From positions 372,001 to 436,000 of the forward strand of contig NZ_BMXF01000004.1 of the NCBI RefSeq assembly GCF_014651615.1: 64,000 bases of DNA, in the 5' to 3' direction. Source of the DNA: Persicitalea jodogahamensis. Lineage in GTDB: Bacteria; Bacteroidota; Bacteroidia; Cytophagales; Spirosomataceae. The notes beneath the pieces are model-generated. The model worked only from the letters and a program-made list of their open reading frames with translations, was not told where the DNA came from and searched no databases. Below are positions 8,649 through 16,584 of this stretch, one piece after another. Position numbers and translations under genes: made by a program. How positions within the stretch are numbered: position 1 is the stretch's first letter; each line of letters begins with the position of its first letter.

Positions 8649-10493
8649 ATGGAAAAAAATCAAGTTATTGGTTTAGTACTTATTCTTCTCATGCTGATTG
8701 GCTACCAGGTGCTGGTACCACGGGAAGAACCAGCTCCCGTAGCGCAGGAGCAGGTGCAGCAGGTAGAGCCTTCGATTCCTGTGGCCGATACGTTATCGGC
8801 CCCGGACACAACCCAGAACAGAGCAATCTACGGCGACTTCGCCGCTGCCGCCCAGGGGCAATCGCAGGATCTTACGATCGATACGAAAGACGCAAAGGTT
8901 GTTTTTTCAAATCAGGGCGGAATGTTGAAGGAGGTTTTACTGAAGAATTACAAAACCTACGACGACAAGCCGCTTTACTTGATTTCCGATGAGCATACCC
9001 GGTTTCAATTCAATTTGCCAACGGCAAAAGGAAACATTGATCTGGCCAACCTTTATTTCAGTTCCACCTCCACCAGCCAAACCCTTGCCGAGGGTGACTC
9101 TGCTGTGATTAAGTACCGCTTAGCGCTGTCCGAAAATCAATTCGTGGAGCAAACCTACGTTGTTCGTGGTTCGGGCTTTTTGATCGACTATGGCATTCAA
9201 ACCAAGGGGGTAGGCCAGACGGGCCAGCCCCTGCAATTTGGCTGGCAGAACGAAATGATGCAATGGGAAAATGACATGACCGAAAACCGTAAGGCGGTCA
9301 CGATCAACTACTATACCGACGAACTTGAAAGTCTCAGCCCGGCCACCGATAGCAATGTCGAAGCCGCTGCCGAAGAACCCGTGCAATGGTTCACGATGAA
9401 ATCAAAGTACTTTTTGGCAGGTTTGGTAGCGGAGAAGTCGCCTTTGCAGGGGGTTAAAGTGGAGGCCAGGGTAAATCCCGCAGACACCGTAGTGGTAAAA
9501 TCACTGGAAGTCCAGGCCATGGTACCTAGTGCAGCGCTGCAGGATGGTACAGCCCGTTTTCAGTATTACCTTGGACCGAACGACTACCAGGTATTGAAAG
9601 AGCTACCCATTGTGGACTTTGACGAAAACGTTTACCTGGGATACGCATTTTTAAAGCCCATCAACGAGTACATCCTTGTGCCGCTTTTCAATGCCTTGGA
9701 AAAAGTTTTCTCCAACTATGGTATTCTGATTATTTGTCTCGTCTTAATCGTCAAGACGCTATTGACACCGCTCACTTACAAGTCGTACGTGAGCATGGCC
9801 AAGATGCGCGTGCTTGCCCCGGAATTGGCAGAATTAAAGGAAAAGAATGGCGATGACATGGCCAAGCAGCAGCAGGACCAAATGAAACTCTACCAGCAGG
9901 TGGGAGTGAGTCCTTTGAGTGGCTGCGTGCCGGTGGTGGCAACGATGCCCATACTCTTTTCTCTGTTTTTCCTGTTTCCAAACCTTATTGAACTACGAGG
10001 TCAGTCATTCTTGTGGGCCAACGACCTGTCGACATACGATTCTTTTATCAAACTACCATTCACTCTGCCATTTTATGGCAGCCACGTGAGTTTGTTTACA
10101 CTGATGATGACCGTATCGAGCATCGCTTACGCTTACTATAACAATCAGATGACGCCTACCCAGCCGGGGCCCGTCAATATGAAATTTCTGAGCTACGTGA
10201 TGCCATTGATGTTCATGTTTGTTCTGAACAATTTCCCGGCCGGACTGACATTTTATTATTTTGTGTCAAACGTTGTAACGATCGCCCAGCAATTAATCAT
10301 CCGCCGTTTTGTGGATGAAGACAAAATCAAGAGAATTCTGGATGAGAACCGCGCTAAAAATGCGAACGGTGAGAGAAAGCAAACGAAGTTTCAGAAGTAC
10401 CTTGAAAAAACGCTTCAGGCAGGTGAAGAAGCAAAGCGAAAGCAGGCTGAACTGGAGAAAACCAAGAAGCCAACGCGTAGGCCCAAAAAGTGA
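8649..10493 (+). CDS. yidC: Membrane protein insertase YidC
   Basis: A protein of 614 residues from the ATG at 8649; the frame extends upstream to a TTG at 8589, but the membrane anchor begins directly after this ATG. It inserts and folds inner-membrane proteins alone or with SecYEG. An N-terminal anchor (about 6-20) precedes a large periplasmic beta-sandwich domain (about 80-340). The conserved Oxa1-like core has transmembrane segments from about 370, including GILIICLVLIVKTLLTPL, VVATMPILFSLFFLF and the YVMPLMFMFVLNNFPAGLTFYY signature. The tail is strongly basic, as expected for ribosome contact. Length and order are typical for the phylum. Confidence 0.97.
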   Translation: MEKNQVIGLVLILLMLIGYQVLVPREEPAPVAQEQVQQVEPSIPVADTLSAPDTTQNRAIYGDFAAAAQGQSQDLTIDTKDAKVVFSNQGGMLKEVLLKNYKTYDDKPLYLISDEHTRFQFNLPTAKGNIDLANLYFSSTSTSQTLAEGDSAVIKYRLALSENQFVEQTYVVRGSGFLIDYGIQTKGVGQTGQPLQFGWQNEMMQWENDMTENRKAVTINYYTDELESLSPATDSNVEAAAEEPVQWFTMKSKYFLAGLVAEKSPLQGVKVEARVNPADTVVVKSLEVQAMVPSAALQDGTARFQYYLGPNDYQVLKELPIVDFDENVYLGYAFLKPINEYILVPLFNALEKVFSNYGILIICLVLIVKTLLTPLTYKSYVSMAKMRVLAPELAELKEKNGDDMAKQQQDQMKLYQQVGVSPLSGCVPVVATMPILFSLFFLFPNLIELRGQSFLWANDLSTYDSFIKLPFTLPFYGSHVSLFTLMMTVSSIAYAYYNNQMTPTQPGPVNMKFLSYVMPLMFMFVLNNFPAGLTFYYFVSNVVTIAQQLIIRRFVDEDKIKRILDENRAKNANGERKQTKFQKYLEKTLQAGEEAKRKQAELEKTKKPTRRPKK

Positions 10494-10514
10494 TTGCGTG
10501 TGAAATGTAAAGGA

Positions 10515-10551
10515 GGGTAACGTTTTCATCATTGAGCGTTACCCTTTTTTT
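10515..10551 (+). terminator. Rho-independent terminator after yidC
   Basis: An 8-bp perfect stem (GGGTAACG / CGTTACCC) followed by seven T residues, 22 bases after the yidC stop codon. Confidence 0.9.
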
Positions 10552-10600
10552 ATACCGTAGATTAGTTTGTATTTTAGTGTCTTAAAACTAAATCCAAAAA

Positions 10601-12325
10601 ATGCAGCGCATTGGTCATTATCATAGATTCCTGATTCTAGGCTTTATATTTTTTTCGCAAAGTTCACAAGCTCAGTTATTCGATCGTCCCGAGCAAAAGT
10701 TTCAGGATGGCATCAACCTCTACAAACAGGGACGGTATGAACCCGCCATTCAGAAATTTGCCGAAATTACCTCCAATAGTGCCAATGATGAGTACGCACC
10801 CCTTGCTCATTTCTATTACGCACTGTCGGCCAACAAGCTGAAAAAGTACAATGAGGGAAACCTCATGCTTCGCCAATTGCTGACCCGCTATTCCACTTGG
10901 CCCCAACGCGATGAAGCCTACTACCTGATGGCCACCAACTACTTCGATTTGTTGGACTACCGTCGGGCATTCGATGCGCTCAACCGTATAGGAGACGCCC
11001 GGATGAGTAAGGATATTCAGGGCTTGAAGCAGCACTATTTGAAAAATGTGGAAGATGTTGCCACGCTCAAATCCTTAAATTCGGAGTATCCTAACGACCG
11101 GGTAGTTGCTGTGGCTCTGGTAGACCTCATTCAAAGCAAATCCAGCAGCAAAGCTGACCTTGAACTCTCTGACCGGCTTACCAATCAGTACAATATCGAC
11201 GTCAACCGGCCTAAAAAAATTGAAACTGAGAAGGAATTGACAAAAAATCCACCCTATGAGAAAAAATGGACGAAGGGCTATTACAACGTGGCAGTGCTAT
11301 TTCCTTACCGGCTGGCCGAAATAAAATCGACGAAGCGAGGTCTTCCCAATCAGTATGCCTATGATTATTTCGCAGGCTTGCAGATTGCCCGGCAAAAGTT
11401 AAAATCCGAAGGCGTGAATATCAACATTCAGGCGTATGATTTGGGCAACGAGGAAGACAAGTCTTTGGATATGATTAACAACGCGCACTTTCGCCATACT
11501 GATCTTATCATTGGTCCACTGTACTCCCGGCCCTTCGAACTCGTTTCAGAATTTGCCAATGTAAATGGGATAACGATGGTAAACCCACTCGCTACCGATG
11601 GGAGCCTGCTTGAAAATGGCAACCTTGTCTATTTGGCGCATCCATCCATTGAGAGCCAAACTATGGAGGTACTTCGTGTAGTAAAGAGCAAGACCACCGT
11701 TCCCATTGCCGCAATTTACTATGGGAACAACACTAAGGATTCGGCGATGGCCTTTACCTACAAGGAGGCAATCAATAAAGCAGGAGGCAAAGTGCTGGAA
11801 ATTAAAGAAATTAGCGGAGACGCTCCTCAGATGAATGAGCAGATATCACAATTCAGCACCCAAAAGCCAAACCATGTCGTGCTTTTCTGCACTGACCCCA
11901 AAGCTGGCCCCGCCCTCATGAATATTCTTTCTGGCCGGAAAATCAATCAGGTACCCGTCATTGCAACGGCCCACAGTTTTGATTTTAACCGAATAAGACC
12001 CACTGGTTACGGAAGCAATTTATTTCTGATTGCTCCTGATTATGTGGATATTACAAAGGAAAGCGTCAAAGCATTTCAGAATGAGTACTTTGGCAAAACC
12101 AATACTCTGCCATCCATTTATTCCTACCAGGGCTACGACCAGATGCTATTCTTCGGCCGGATGCTGGCAAAGTACAATGAGCGGATGCCTGATGGCCTTA
12201 CCCTGCGTACATACGAAGACGATTATCTGCTTTCAGGTTTCGATTATACCCAGTCTCGCGAGAATACCATACCCAGCATTTTGACCTATGAGAACAAGCG
12301 CTGGAGCCCATGGAAATCGAATTAA
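10601..12325 (+). CDS. TPR plus periplasmic-binding-fold protein (LpoA-like architecture)
   Basis: A protein of 574 residues with a signal peptide at about 1-24 (ending SSQAQ). Residues about 30-190 form TPR-like helical repeats (KFQDGINLYKQGRYEPAIQKF, with two further repeats). Residues about 225-560 have the fold of Leu/Ile/Val-binding proteins: VAVLFPY, DYFAGLQIARQKL, DLIIGPLYS, GITMVNPLAT and VIATAHSF. E. coli LpoA, the outer-membrane activator of PBP1A, combines the same two parts, but no lipobox is visible here. It might therefore regulate cell wall synthesis or simply bind a ligand; there is no adjacent transporter gene. The architecture is clear; the function is inference. Confidence 0.75.
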   Translation: MQRIGHYHRFLILGFIFFSQSSQAQLFDRPEQKFQDGINLYKQGRYEPAIQKFAEITSNSANDEYAPLAHFYYALSANKLKKYNEGNLMLRQLLTRYSTWPQRDEAYYLMATNYFDLLDYRRAFDALNRIGDARMSKDIQGLKQHYLKNVEDVATLKSLNSEYPNDRVVAVALVDLIQSKSSSKADLELSDRLTNQYNIDVNRPKKIETEKELTKNPPYEKKWTKGYYNVAVLFPYRLAEIKSTKRGLPNQYAYDYFAGLQIARQKLKSEGVNINIQAYDLGNEEDKSLDMINNAHFRHTDLIIGPLYSRPFELVSEFANVNGITMVNPLATDGSLLENGNLVYLAHPSIESQTMEVLRVVKSKTTVPIAAIYYGNNTKDSAMAFTYKEAINKAGGKVLEIKEISGDAPQMNEQISQFSTQKPNHVVLFCTDPKAGPALMNILSGRKINQVPVIATAHSFDFNRIRPTGYGSNLFLIAPDYVDITKESVKAFQNEYFGKTNTLPSIYSYQGYDQMLFFGRMLAKYNERMPDGLTLRTYEDDYLLSGFDYTQSRENTIPSILTYENKRWSPWKSN

Positions 12326-12405
12326 ATCGGATACCTGGACAGCATTACACTGGATCACCATTAAATTTCTCGGCCACTAAATACCAATACATCCTCACCT
12401 AACAT

Positions 12406-13698
12406 ATGAACATTACCACGAGTCAGAAACTTTTCGAAAAAGCCAATCAATTTATTCCCGGTGGGGTCAATTCTCCGGTCCGGGCATTCCGGGCGGTGGG
12501 GGGTACTCCCATTTTCATTAAATCAGCCAAAGGACCGTATATTTTCGATGAGGACGATAACCGATACATCGAACTTATCAACTCCTGGGGGCCAATGATA
12601 CTTGGCCACGCCAACGAATTGATAGAGAAAGCCGTTGCCGATGCGATACAACATTCTTTTTCGTTTGGGGCGCCTACCCGTCGCGAGGTCGAAATGGCCG
12701 AGCGAATCGTCGGCATGGTACCTTCGGTCGAAAAGGTCCGGATGGTAAACTCAGGCACCGAGGCCACTATGTCGGCTATCCGCGTGGCGCGGGGATTCAC
12801 CGGCCGTGACAAGATCATCAAGTTTGCGGGCTGCTACCACGGGCATGGCGATAGCTTTCTGATCGCGGCAGGTTCTGGGGCAGTAACACACGGAACACCA
12901 GACAGTCCCGGTGTACCGGAAGGTGTGGCGAAAGATACGCTGACCGCCCCTTTCAACGATTTGGAGGCTGTACAAAAGCTCGTAGATGCCAACTCTGGTC
13001 AGGTGGCTACGATAATCATCGAACCAGTGGTGGGAAACATGGGCTGTGTCTTGCCCGAACCGGGGTTTCTGGAAGGCCTTCGGAGCTTGTGCGACAAGGA
13101 GGGAATTATTTTGATTTTCGACGAGGTGATGACAGGCTTCCGACTCTCCAAAGGCGGAGCGCAGGAGCGTTTCAGTGTCATGCCTGATATGACCACCCTG
13201 GGTAAAATAATTGGTGGTGGTATGCCGGTTGGAGCCTATGGCGGTCGGGAAGACATTATGAATTACGTATCTCCGGCAGGTCCGGTGTATCAGGCGGGCA
13301 CCCTCTCGGGTAACCCCATAGCCATGGCGGCGGGACTTGCCATGCTGGATTACCTGAACGACCACCAGGAGGTATACCTGAACCTGGACCAGGCGGGCGT
13401 AAAACTGGCACAGGGGTTTCGTTCAAGTATGGAAAAGCTGGGGCTTAAATACACAATAAATCAAATTGGCTCTATGTACACGCTTTTCTTTACCGAAGAG
13501 CCTGTAAAGGATTTTCCGGCGGCTCGTTCATGCAACATGGAACTATACGGCCGGTACTTTCATGCCATGCTCGAGCGTGGCGTATATTTGGGTGCATCCC
13601 AATACGAAAGTATGTTTCTTTCCACGGCTCTGGAAGAGAGTCACCTCGACCATATCATTCAGGCGAACGAAGATTCGCTGAGAGCAATTATGGAATAA
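12406..13698 (+). CDS. hemL: Glutamate-1-semialdehyde 2,1-aminomutase
   Basis: A protein of 430 residues. It is a class III PLP aminotransferase that turns glutamate-1-semialdehyde into 5-aminolevulinate, the committed precursor of heme in the C5 pathway. The start FIPGGVNSPVRAFRAVGG is diagnostic. VNSGTEATMSAIR is the cofactor phosphate region, IFDEVMTGFR holds the PLP-ring Asp, and LGKIIGGGMPVGAYGG contains the Schiff-base Lys. Length is normal. Neighbouring genes are not heme genes. Confidence 0.97.
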   Translation: MNITTSQKLFEKANQFIPGGVNSPVRAFRAVGGTPIFIKSAKGPYIFDEDDNRYIELINSWGPMILGHANELIEKAVADAIQHSFSFGAPTRREVEMAERIVGMVPSVEKVRMVNSGTEATMSAIRVARGFTGRDKIIKFAGCYHGHGDSFLIAAGSGAVTHGTPDSPGVPEGVAKDTLTAPFNDLEAVQKLVDANSGQVATIIIEPVVGNMGCVLPEPGFLEGLRSLCDKEGIILIFDEVMTGFRLSKGGAQERFSVMPDMTTLGKIIGGGMPVGAYGGREDIMNYVSPAGPVYQAGTLSGNPIAMAAGLAMLDYLNDHQEVYLNLDQAGVKLAQGFRSSMEKLGLKYTINQIGSMYTLFFTEEPVKDFPAARSCNMELYGRYFHAMLERGVYLGASQYESMFLSTALEESHLDHIIQANEDSLRAIME

Positions 13699-13746
13699 GG
13701 GATTGGGTAGTTTAGGAAGTAAAAGTTCAATTAGAAATAGCACAAA

Positions 13747-13771
13747 CCAGGGCATCAGGCGGATGCCCTGG
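13747..13771 (+). terminator. Hairpin between hemL and the glycosyltransferase gene
   Basis: A perfect 10-bp stem, CCAGGGCATC / GATGCCCTGG, with an AGGCG loop, 48 bases after the hemL stop. No T-run follows. The likely ATG of the next gene (13763-13765) lies inside the right arm, so the hairpin may act on translation initiation instead of, or as well as, termination. Confidence 0.45.
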
Positions 13772-14767
13772 CTTCACCCATCAACTGAATTGCGAAAGTA
13801 CTCCATCGTCGTTCCAGTCTATAATCGTCCCGATGAACTGGACGAACTACTTAGCAGTCTCACGCACCAGGTTTTCAAGAACTTTGAAGTAATCGTTGTT
13901 GAAGATGGTTCTAATATTCCTGCTACCGACGTGGTCGCGAAATATATCGATCAGCTTGACATCAACTACTTTGAGATTGAAAATGTCGGGCAGGGGTTTG
14001 CCAGAAACTACGGTTTTTCAAAGGCCAACGGCGATTATCTGATCGTCTTCGATTCCGACACCATTATTCCTGCCCACTACCTGCAGGCCGTTGATGCCCA
14101 TTTAGAGAATGACTACCTGGATGCCTTTGGTGGACCGGACCAGGCTGCCGGCAATTTTTCCGAATTGCAGAAGGCCATCAGCTATGCAATGACCTCTTTC
14201 TTCACAACAGGTGGTATCCGGGGCAAATCCAGGAATGCGGGTGGCGCCTTTCAGCCCCGAAGCTTCAATATGGGGATGTCAAAGCAGATTTTTGACGAAA
14301 CTGGCGGCTTTGCTAAGCGGGATATGGGCGAAGACATTGAGTTTGGAATCAGGCTGAAAGCCAAAAATTACCGCACGGCATTGATTCCTGAGGCCTATGT
14401 GTACCACAAGCGCCGAGGGAATTTCCGCGACTTCTGGCGGCAAGTTCATTCTTTTGGTAGGACCAGATTCATCCTGGACAGAATTCATCCCGGGCAGGGC
14501 CTCATCAAGCCTGTTCACGCTTTTCCGGCACTGTTTACAATTTACTGTGCTCTGATTCCACTCTGGTTTTTTATTTTAAAACCAATTGGCGTCTTAACTA
14601 CATTACTGTTGGCATTCTTCGTAGTGGGTATTTTCCTGGATGCTTCACTGAAAAGCGAGAGCCTGAAAGTGGGGGCATTGAGCGTGATGGCAGCTTTTGT
14701 ACAACTTATCGGCTACGGGACGGGGTTTATCCGGGAAGGATTCCGTCGTCTTTTTGGTTCTGCCTAA
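13763..14767 (+). CDS. Family 2 glycosyltransferase, membrane-associated
   Basis: A protein of 334 residues if the ATG at 13763 is used; the frame is open back to a TTG at 13703, and a TTG near 13792 is also possible. The GT-A domain begins with YSIVVPVYNRPDELDELLSSL. VFDSD is the metal-binding DxD-type motif, and MGEDIEFGIRLK is the typical ED acceptor-site region. Two or three hydrophobic segments in the last 90 residues anchor it in the membrane. It probably adds a sugar to a lipid or cell-surface glycan, but the substrate cannot be predicted. The start codon lies in a hairpin. The gene converges on a methyltransferase gene. Confidence 0.85.
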   Translation: MPWLHPSTELRKYSIVVPVYNRPDELDELLSSLTHQVFKNFEVIVVEDGSNIPATDVVAKYIDQLDINYFEIENVGQGFARNYGFSKANGDYLIVFDSDTIIPAHYLQAVDAHLENDYLDAFGGPDQAAGNFSELQKAISYAMTSFFTTGGIRGKSRNAGGAFQPRSFNMGMSKQIFDETGGFAKRDMGEDIEFGIRLKAKNYRTALIPEAYVYHKRRGNFRDFWRQVHSFGRTRFILDRIHPGQGLIKPVHAFPALFTIYCALIPLWFFILKPIGVLTTLLLAFFVVGIFLDASLKSESLKVGALSVMAAFVQLIGYGTGFIREGFRRLFGSA

Positions 14768-14835
14768 ATACATTCAGTACCATCAAAAAGTCGTTTTGAG
14801 ACCAATAGGGTAGAGGATTTGGGATTATTAACCAA

Positions 14836-15600
14836 TCACTTTTTGCAAAAATAAATCAATTCTGTCGCTGGAAGGGCAAATCTTTTAACCTCTTCTTTTG
14901 TTAGGTCATCCAGTACGAAGCGATCCTCCGTTACCTCGAATCCTCCTTTTTCCAGTTCCTGGGCATAGTCGCGGCCAAACAAGCGCAGGTGGTCATTCTG
15001 CCAGAAATGTTTTTCACGTTCGCGCGGGTCGGTGATGCTGGCATCTTCATAGGTTGTAGCCTTGGTCAGGTCCTGGGGTGACTGAATGATGGCCCAGCCT
15101 CCCGGTTTCAACACGCGGTGCAATTCGCTGGTTGCCAGAACGTAGTCGTCAACATGTTCCATAACGTGGTTACAGAAAGCCACGTCAAACGAATTGTCTG
15201 GGAAAGGGATGGCGTGTATATCCATCTTGACTTTCGCGAGGGGAGATTCAATGTCTGCCGTGATGTAATCAAGGTTAGACATACGTTCGAAGCGATCGAT
15301 AAAGCAGTATTCAGGGGCTACATGCAGTACCTTCAGATTATCGGTAAAGAAATTGGTTTTTCGTTTGAGATATAGGTACATCAACCGGTGACGTTCCAAG
15401 GCAAGGCAGTTAGGACAAAGCGCGTTGTCACGTCCCTTTCGTCCGTAGGGAAGGAATTCGGCGTACTGATGGTCGCAGACAGGGCACTCCACACGATTGC
15501 CTTTGTGGAATAAACCCAGAAAACGCGCCGCAAAATGGCCTACTCTCTGCAAAGCGGGCCGAGGAACATAACGCAATACCAGGCTAATGATCGACTTCAT
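14836..15600 (-). CDS. SAM-dependent methyltransferase with N-terminal zinc-ribbon-like motif
   Basis: A protein of 254 residues. The N-terminal part has two CxxC pairs, CPVC near residue 39 and CPNC near 62, followed by LALERHR, consistent with a small zinc ribbon. The C-terminal part is a class I methyltransferase: KVLHVAPE (motif I position, with no GxGxG), DITAD-like acidic residues for SAM ribose, then PFPDNSFDVAFCNHVMEHV and LKPGGWAII. Proteins of this layout occur near glycosyltransferases; the adjacent GT2 gene, arranged convergently, fits a role in cell-surface glycan modification. The substrate is unknown. Confidence 0.8.
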   Translation of the reverse strand: MKSIISLVLRYVPRPALQRVGHFAARFLGLFHKGNRVECPVCDHQYAEFLPYGRKGRDNALCPNCLALERHRLMYLYLKRKTNFFTDNLKVLHVAPEYCFIDRFERMSNLDYITADIESPLAKVKMDIHAIPFPDNSFDVAFCNHVMEHVDDYVLATSELHRVLKPGGWAIIQSPQDLTKATTYEDASITDPREREKHFWQNDHLRLFGRDYAQELEKGGFEVTEDRFVLDDLTKEEVKRFALPATELIYFCKK

Positions 15601-15671
15601 CTATTGGATGTAGGGCTTCCCCCGGCAAATGTTGGCAAGGGCTTATCCTTACGCTAAGTAATGAAAATTGT

Positions 15672-15679
15672 TAATTTTG
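15672..15679 (+). promoter_or_regulatory. Candidate -7 promoter box
   Basis: TAATTTTG fits TAnnTTTG and lies 24 bases before the ATG of the small membrane protein gene at 15704. No -33 TTG is seen at the right spacing, and the surroundings are AT-rich. Confidence 0.35.
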
Positions 15680-15703
15680 ATAAAAATCAAATCCACATAA
15701 AAT

Positions 15704-16081
15704 ATGCTACCAAACGAATCTGACATCAAACCCCCAGGACAAAAATTAGTTTCAAAACTCTCGGCCCGAACCAAATGGCTGGTCTTAGCTCCCGTTGGAT
15801 TGGTCCTTATCGGTTACGGACTTTGCGTGTTCAGCGAGGCCGGAAACCTGAAGCATACCGGCAGCCCGACGATTGAATGGGTTCTGCTGGGCACTTACAG
15901 CCTGATTTTAATAAACGGCGGACTCTCGTTGTTTGGTCAAGCTGTGTATTTCAGGGTGATGATGGACGTCCGCCGGGAAACACGACGAAGTCTACGCAAG
16001 CTGGAAACAAAACTGGCCAGTCGGGAACGCAACAAACGGTCACGCGATCGGAAAAGAAAAAGCTCCACCAAATCTAATTGA
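15704..16081 (+). CDS. Small two-helix membrane protein of unknown function
   Basis: A protein of 125 residues. Two hydrophobic helices lie at about 25-45 (WLVLAPVGLVLIGYGLCVF) and 59-80 (WVLLGTYSLILINGGLSLFG), followed by a highly basic C-terminal tail of about 40 residues rich in R, K and S. By the positive-inside rule the tail should be cytoplasmic. No family is recognised. It stands between a divergent methyltransferase gene and a convergent short gene. Confidence 0.65.
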   Translation: MLPNESDIKPPGQKLVSKLSARTKWLVLAPVGLVLIGYGLCVFSEAGNLKHTGSPTIEWVLLGTYSLILINGGLSLFGQAVYFRVMMDVRRETRRSLRKLETKLASRERNKRSRDRKRKSSTKSN

Positions 16082-16115
16082 CAGAGCTTGTAACTTTCGG
16101 TCGAGCGCAACTGAA

Positions 16116-16424
16116 TTATTTCTTATCGGCCTTTTCCTTAGTCTCTTCAGATTTTTCAGTAGCTGTTGCAGTAGTTTTCTCGGCTCCTTTTGCCTCGGCA
16201 CTCTTATCTGTAGCAGCTTCTGCTTTCTTGTTTTCTGTGGGCTTGGCGGCTTTCTTTTCTTCCGCATCCCGCTGCTTCTTCAGTTCGGCAAACTCAGCCT
16301 TGATGGCTTCTACGTCCACGTTCCTCACTTCGGGCTTGCGCATGAGGTCTTTTATTTTGTTCAGGCGATTGACGGTCCTGGTTTGGTTGCGAAGCGCTTT
16401 GCGCCTAAGTATGGTAACTGCCAT
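16116..16424 (-). CDS. Small Lys/Ala/Glu-rich protein
   Basis: A protein of 102 residues. The first 55 residues are a basic helical segment (RRKALRNQTRTVNRLNKIKD). The rest is low-complexity K/A/E/T sequence ending in KADKK, probably disordered. It diverges from hisS, with the two promoters in the 160-base gap. The composition resembles small nucleic-acid- or ribosome-associated proteins, but no family is recognised and the role is open. Confidence 0.6.
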   Translation of the reverse strand: MAVTILRRKALRNQTRTVNRLNKIKDLMRKPEVRNVDVEAIKAEFAELKKQRDAEEKKAAKPTENKKAEAATDKSAEAKGAEKTTATATEKSEETKEKADKK

Positions 16425-16453
16425 TGTATGCTAGTTTTGAGTTAAAAGAGGTG

Positions 16454-16461
16454 CAAAAGTA
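16454..16461 (-). promoter_or_regulatory. Minus-strand -7 promoter box for the small Lys-rich protein
   Basis: On the minus strand this reads TACTTTTG followed by C, matching TAnnTTTG, about 30 bases before the ATG at 16424. No clear -33 element is seen. Confidence 0.45.
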
Positions 16462-16515
16462 GTGTTTATAAATTAAAAAAGTGAGATTTAAGCCGGAAAA
16501 TTGTCTGTGCTCCCC

Positions 16516-16523
16516 TAACTTTG
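16516..16523 (+). promoter_or_regulatory. -7 promoter box for hisS
   Basis: TAACTTTG followed by C matches the Bacteroidota -7 consensus and lies 61 bases before the hisS ATG. A TTG at 16501 is only 12 bases upstream, too close for a normal -33. Confidence 0.5.
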
Positions 16524-16584
16524 CAGTAAACCGCCAGCAGAAGACGAAACTGGAAATACCAGGTGCCTTTTCTGCAAACAAGCT

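Noticed and set aside
12751-13365. A 204-residue open frame on the minus strand inside hemL
   Set aside because: It is opposite the conserved hemL catalytic region and shows no protein motif; it is a shadow of that gene.
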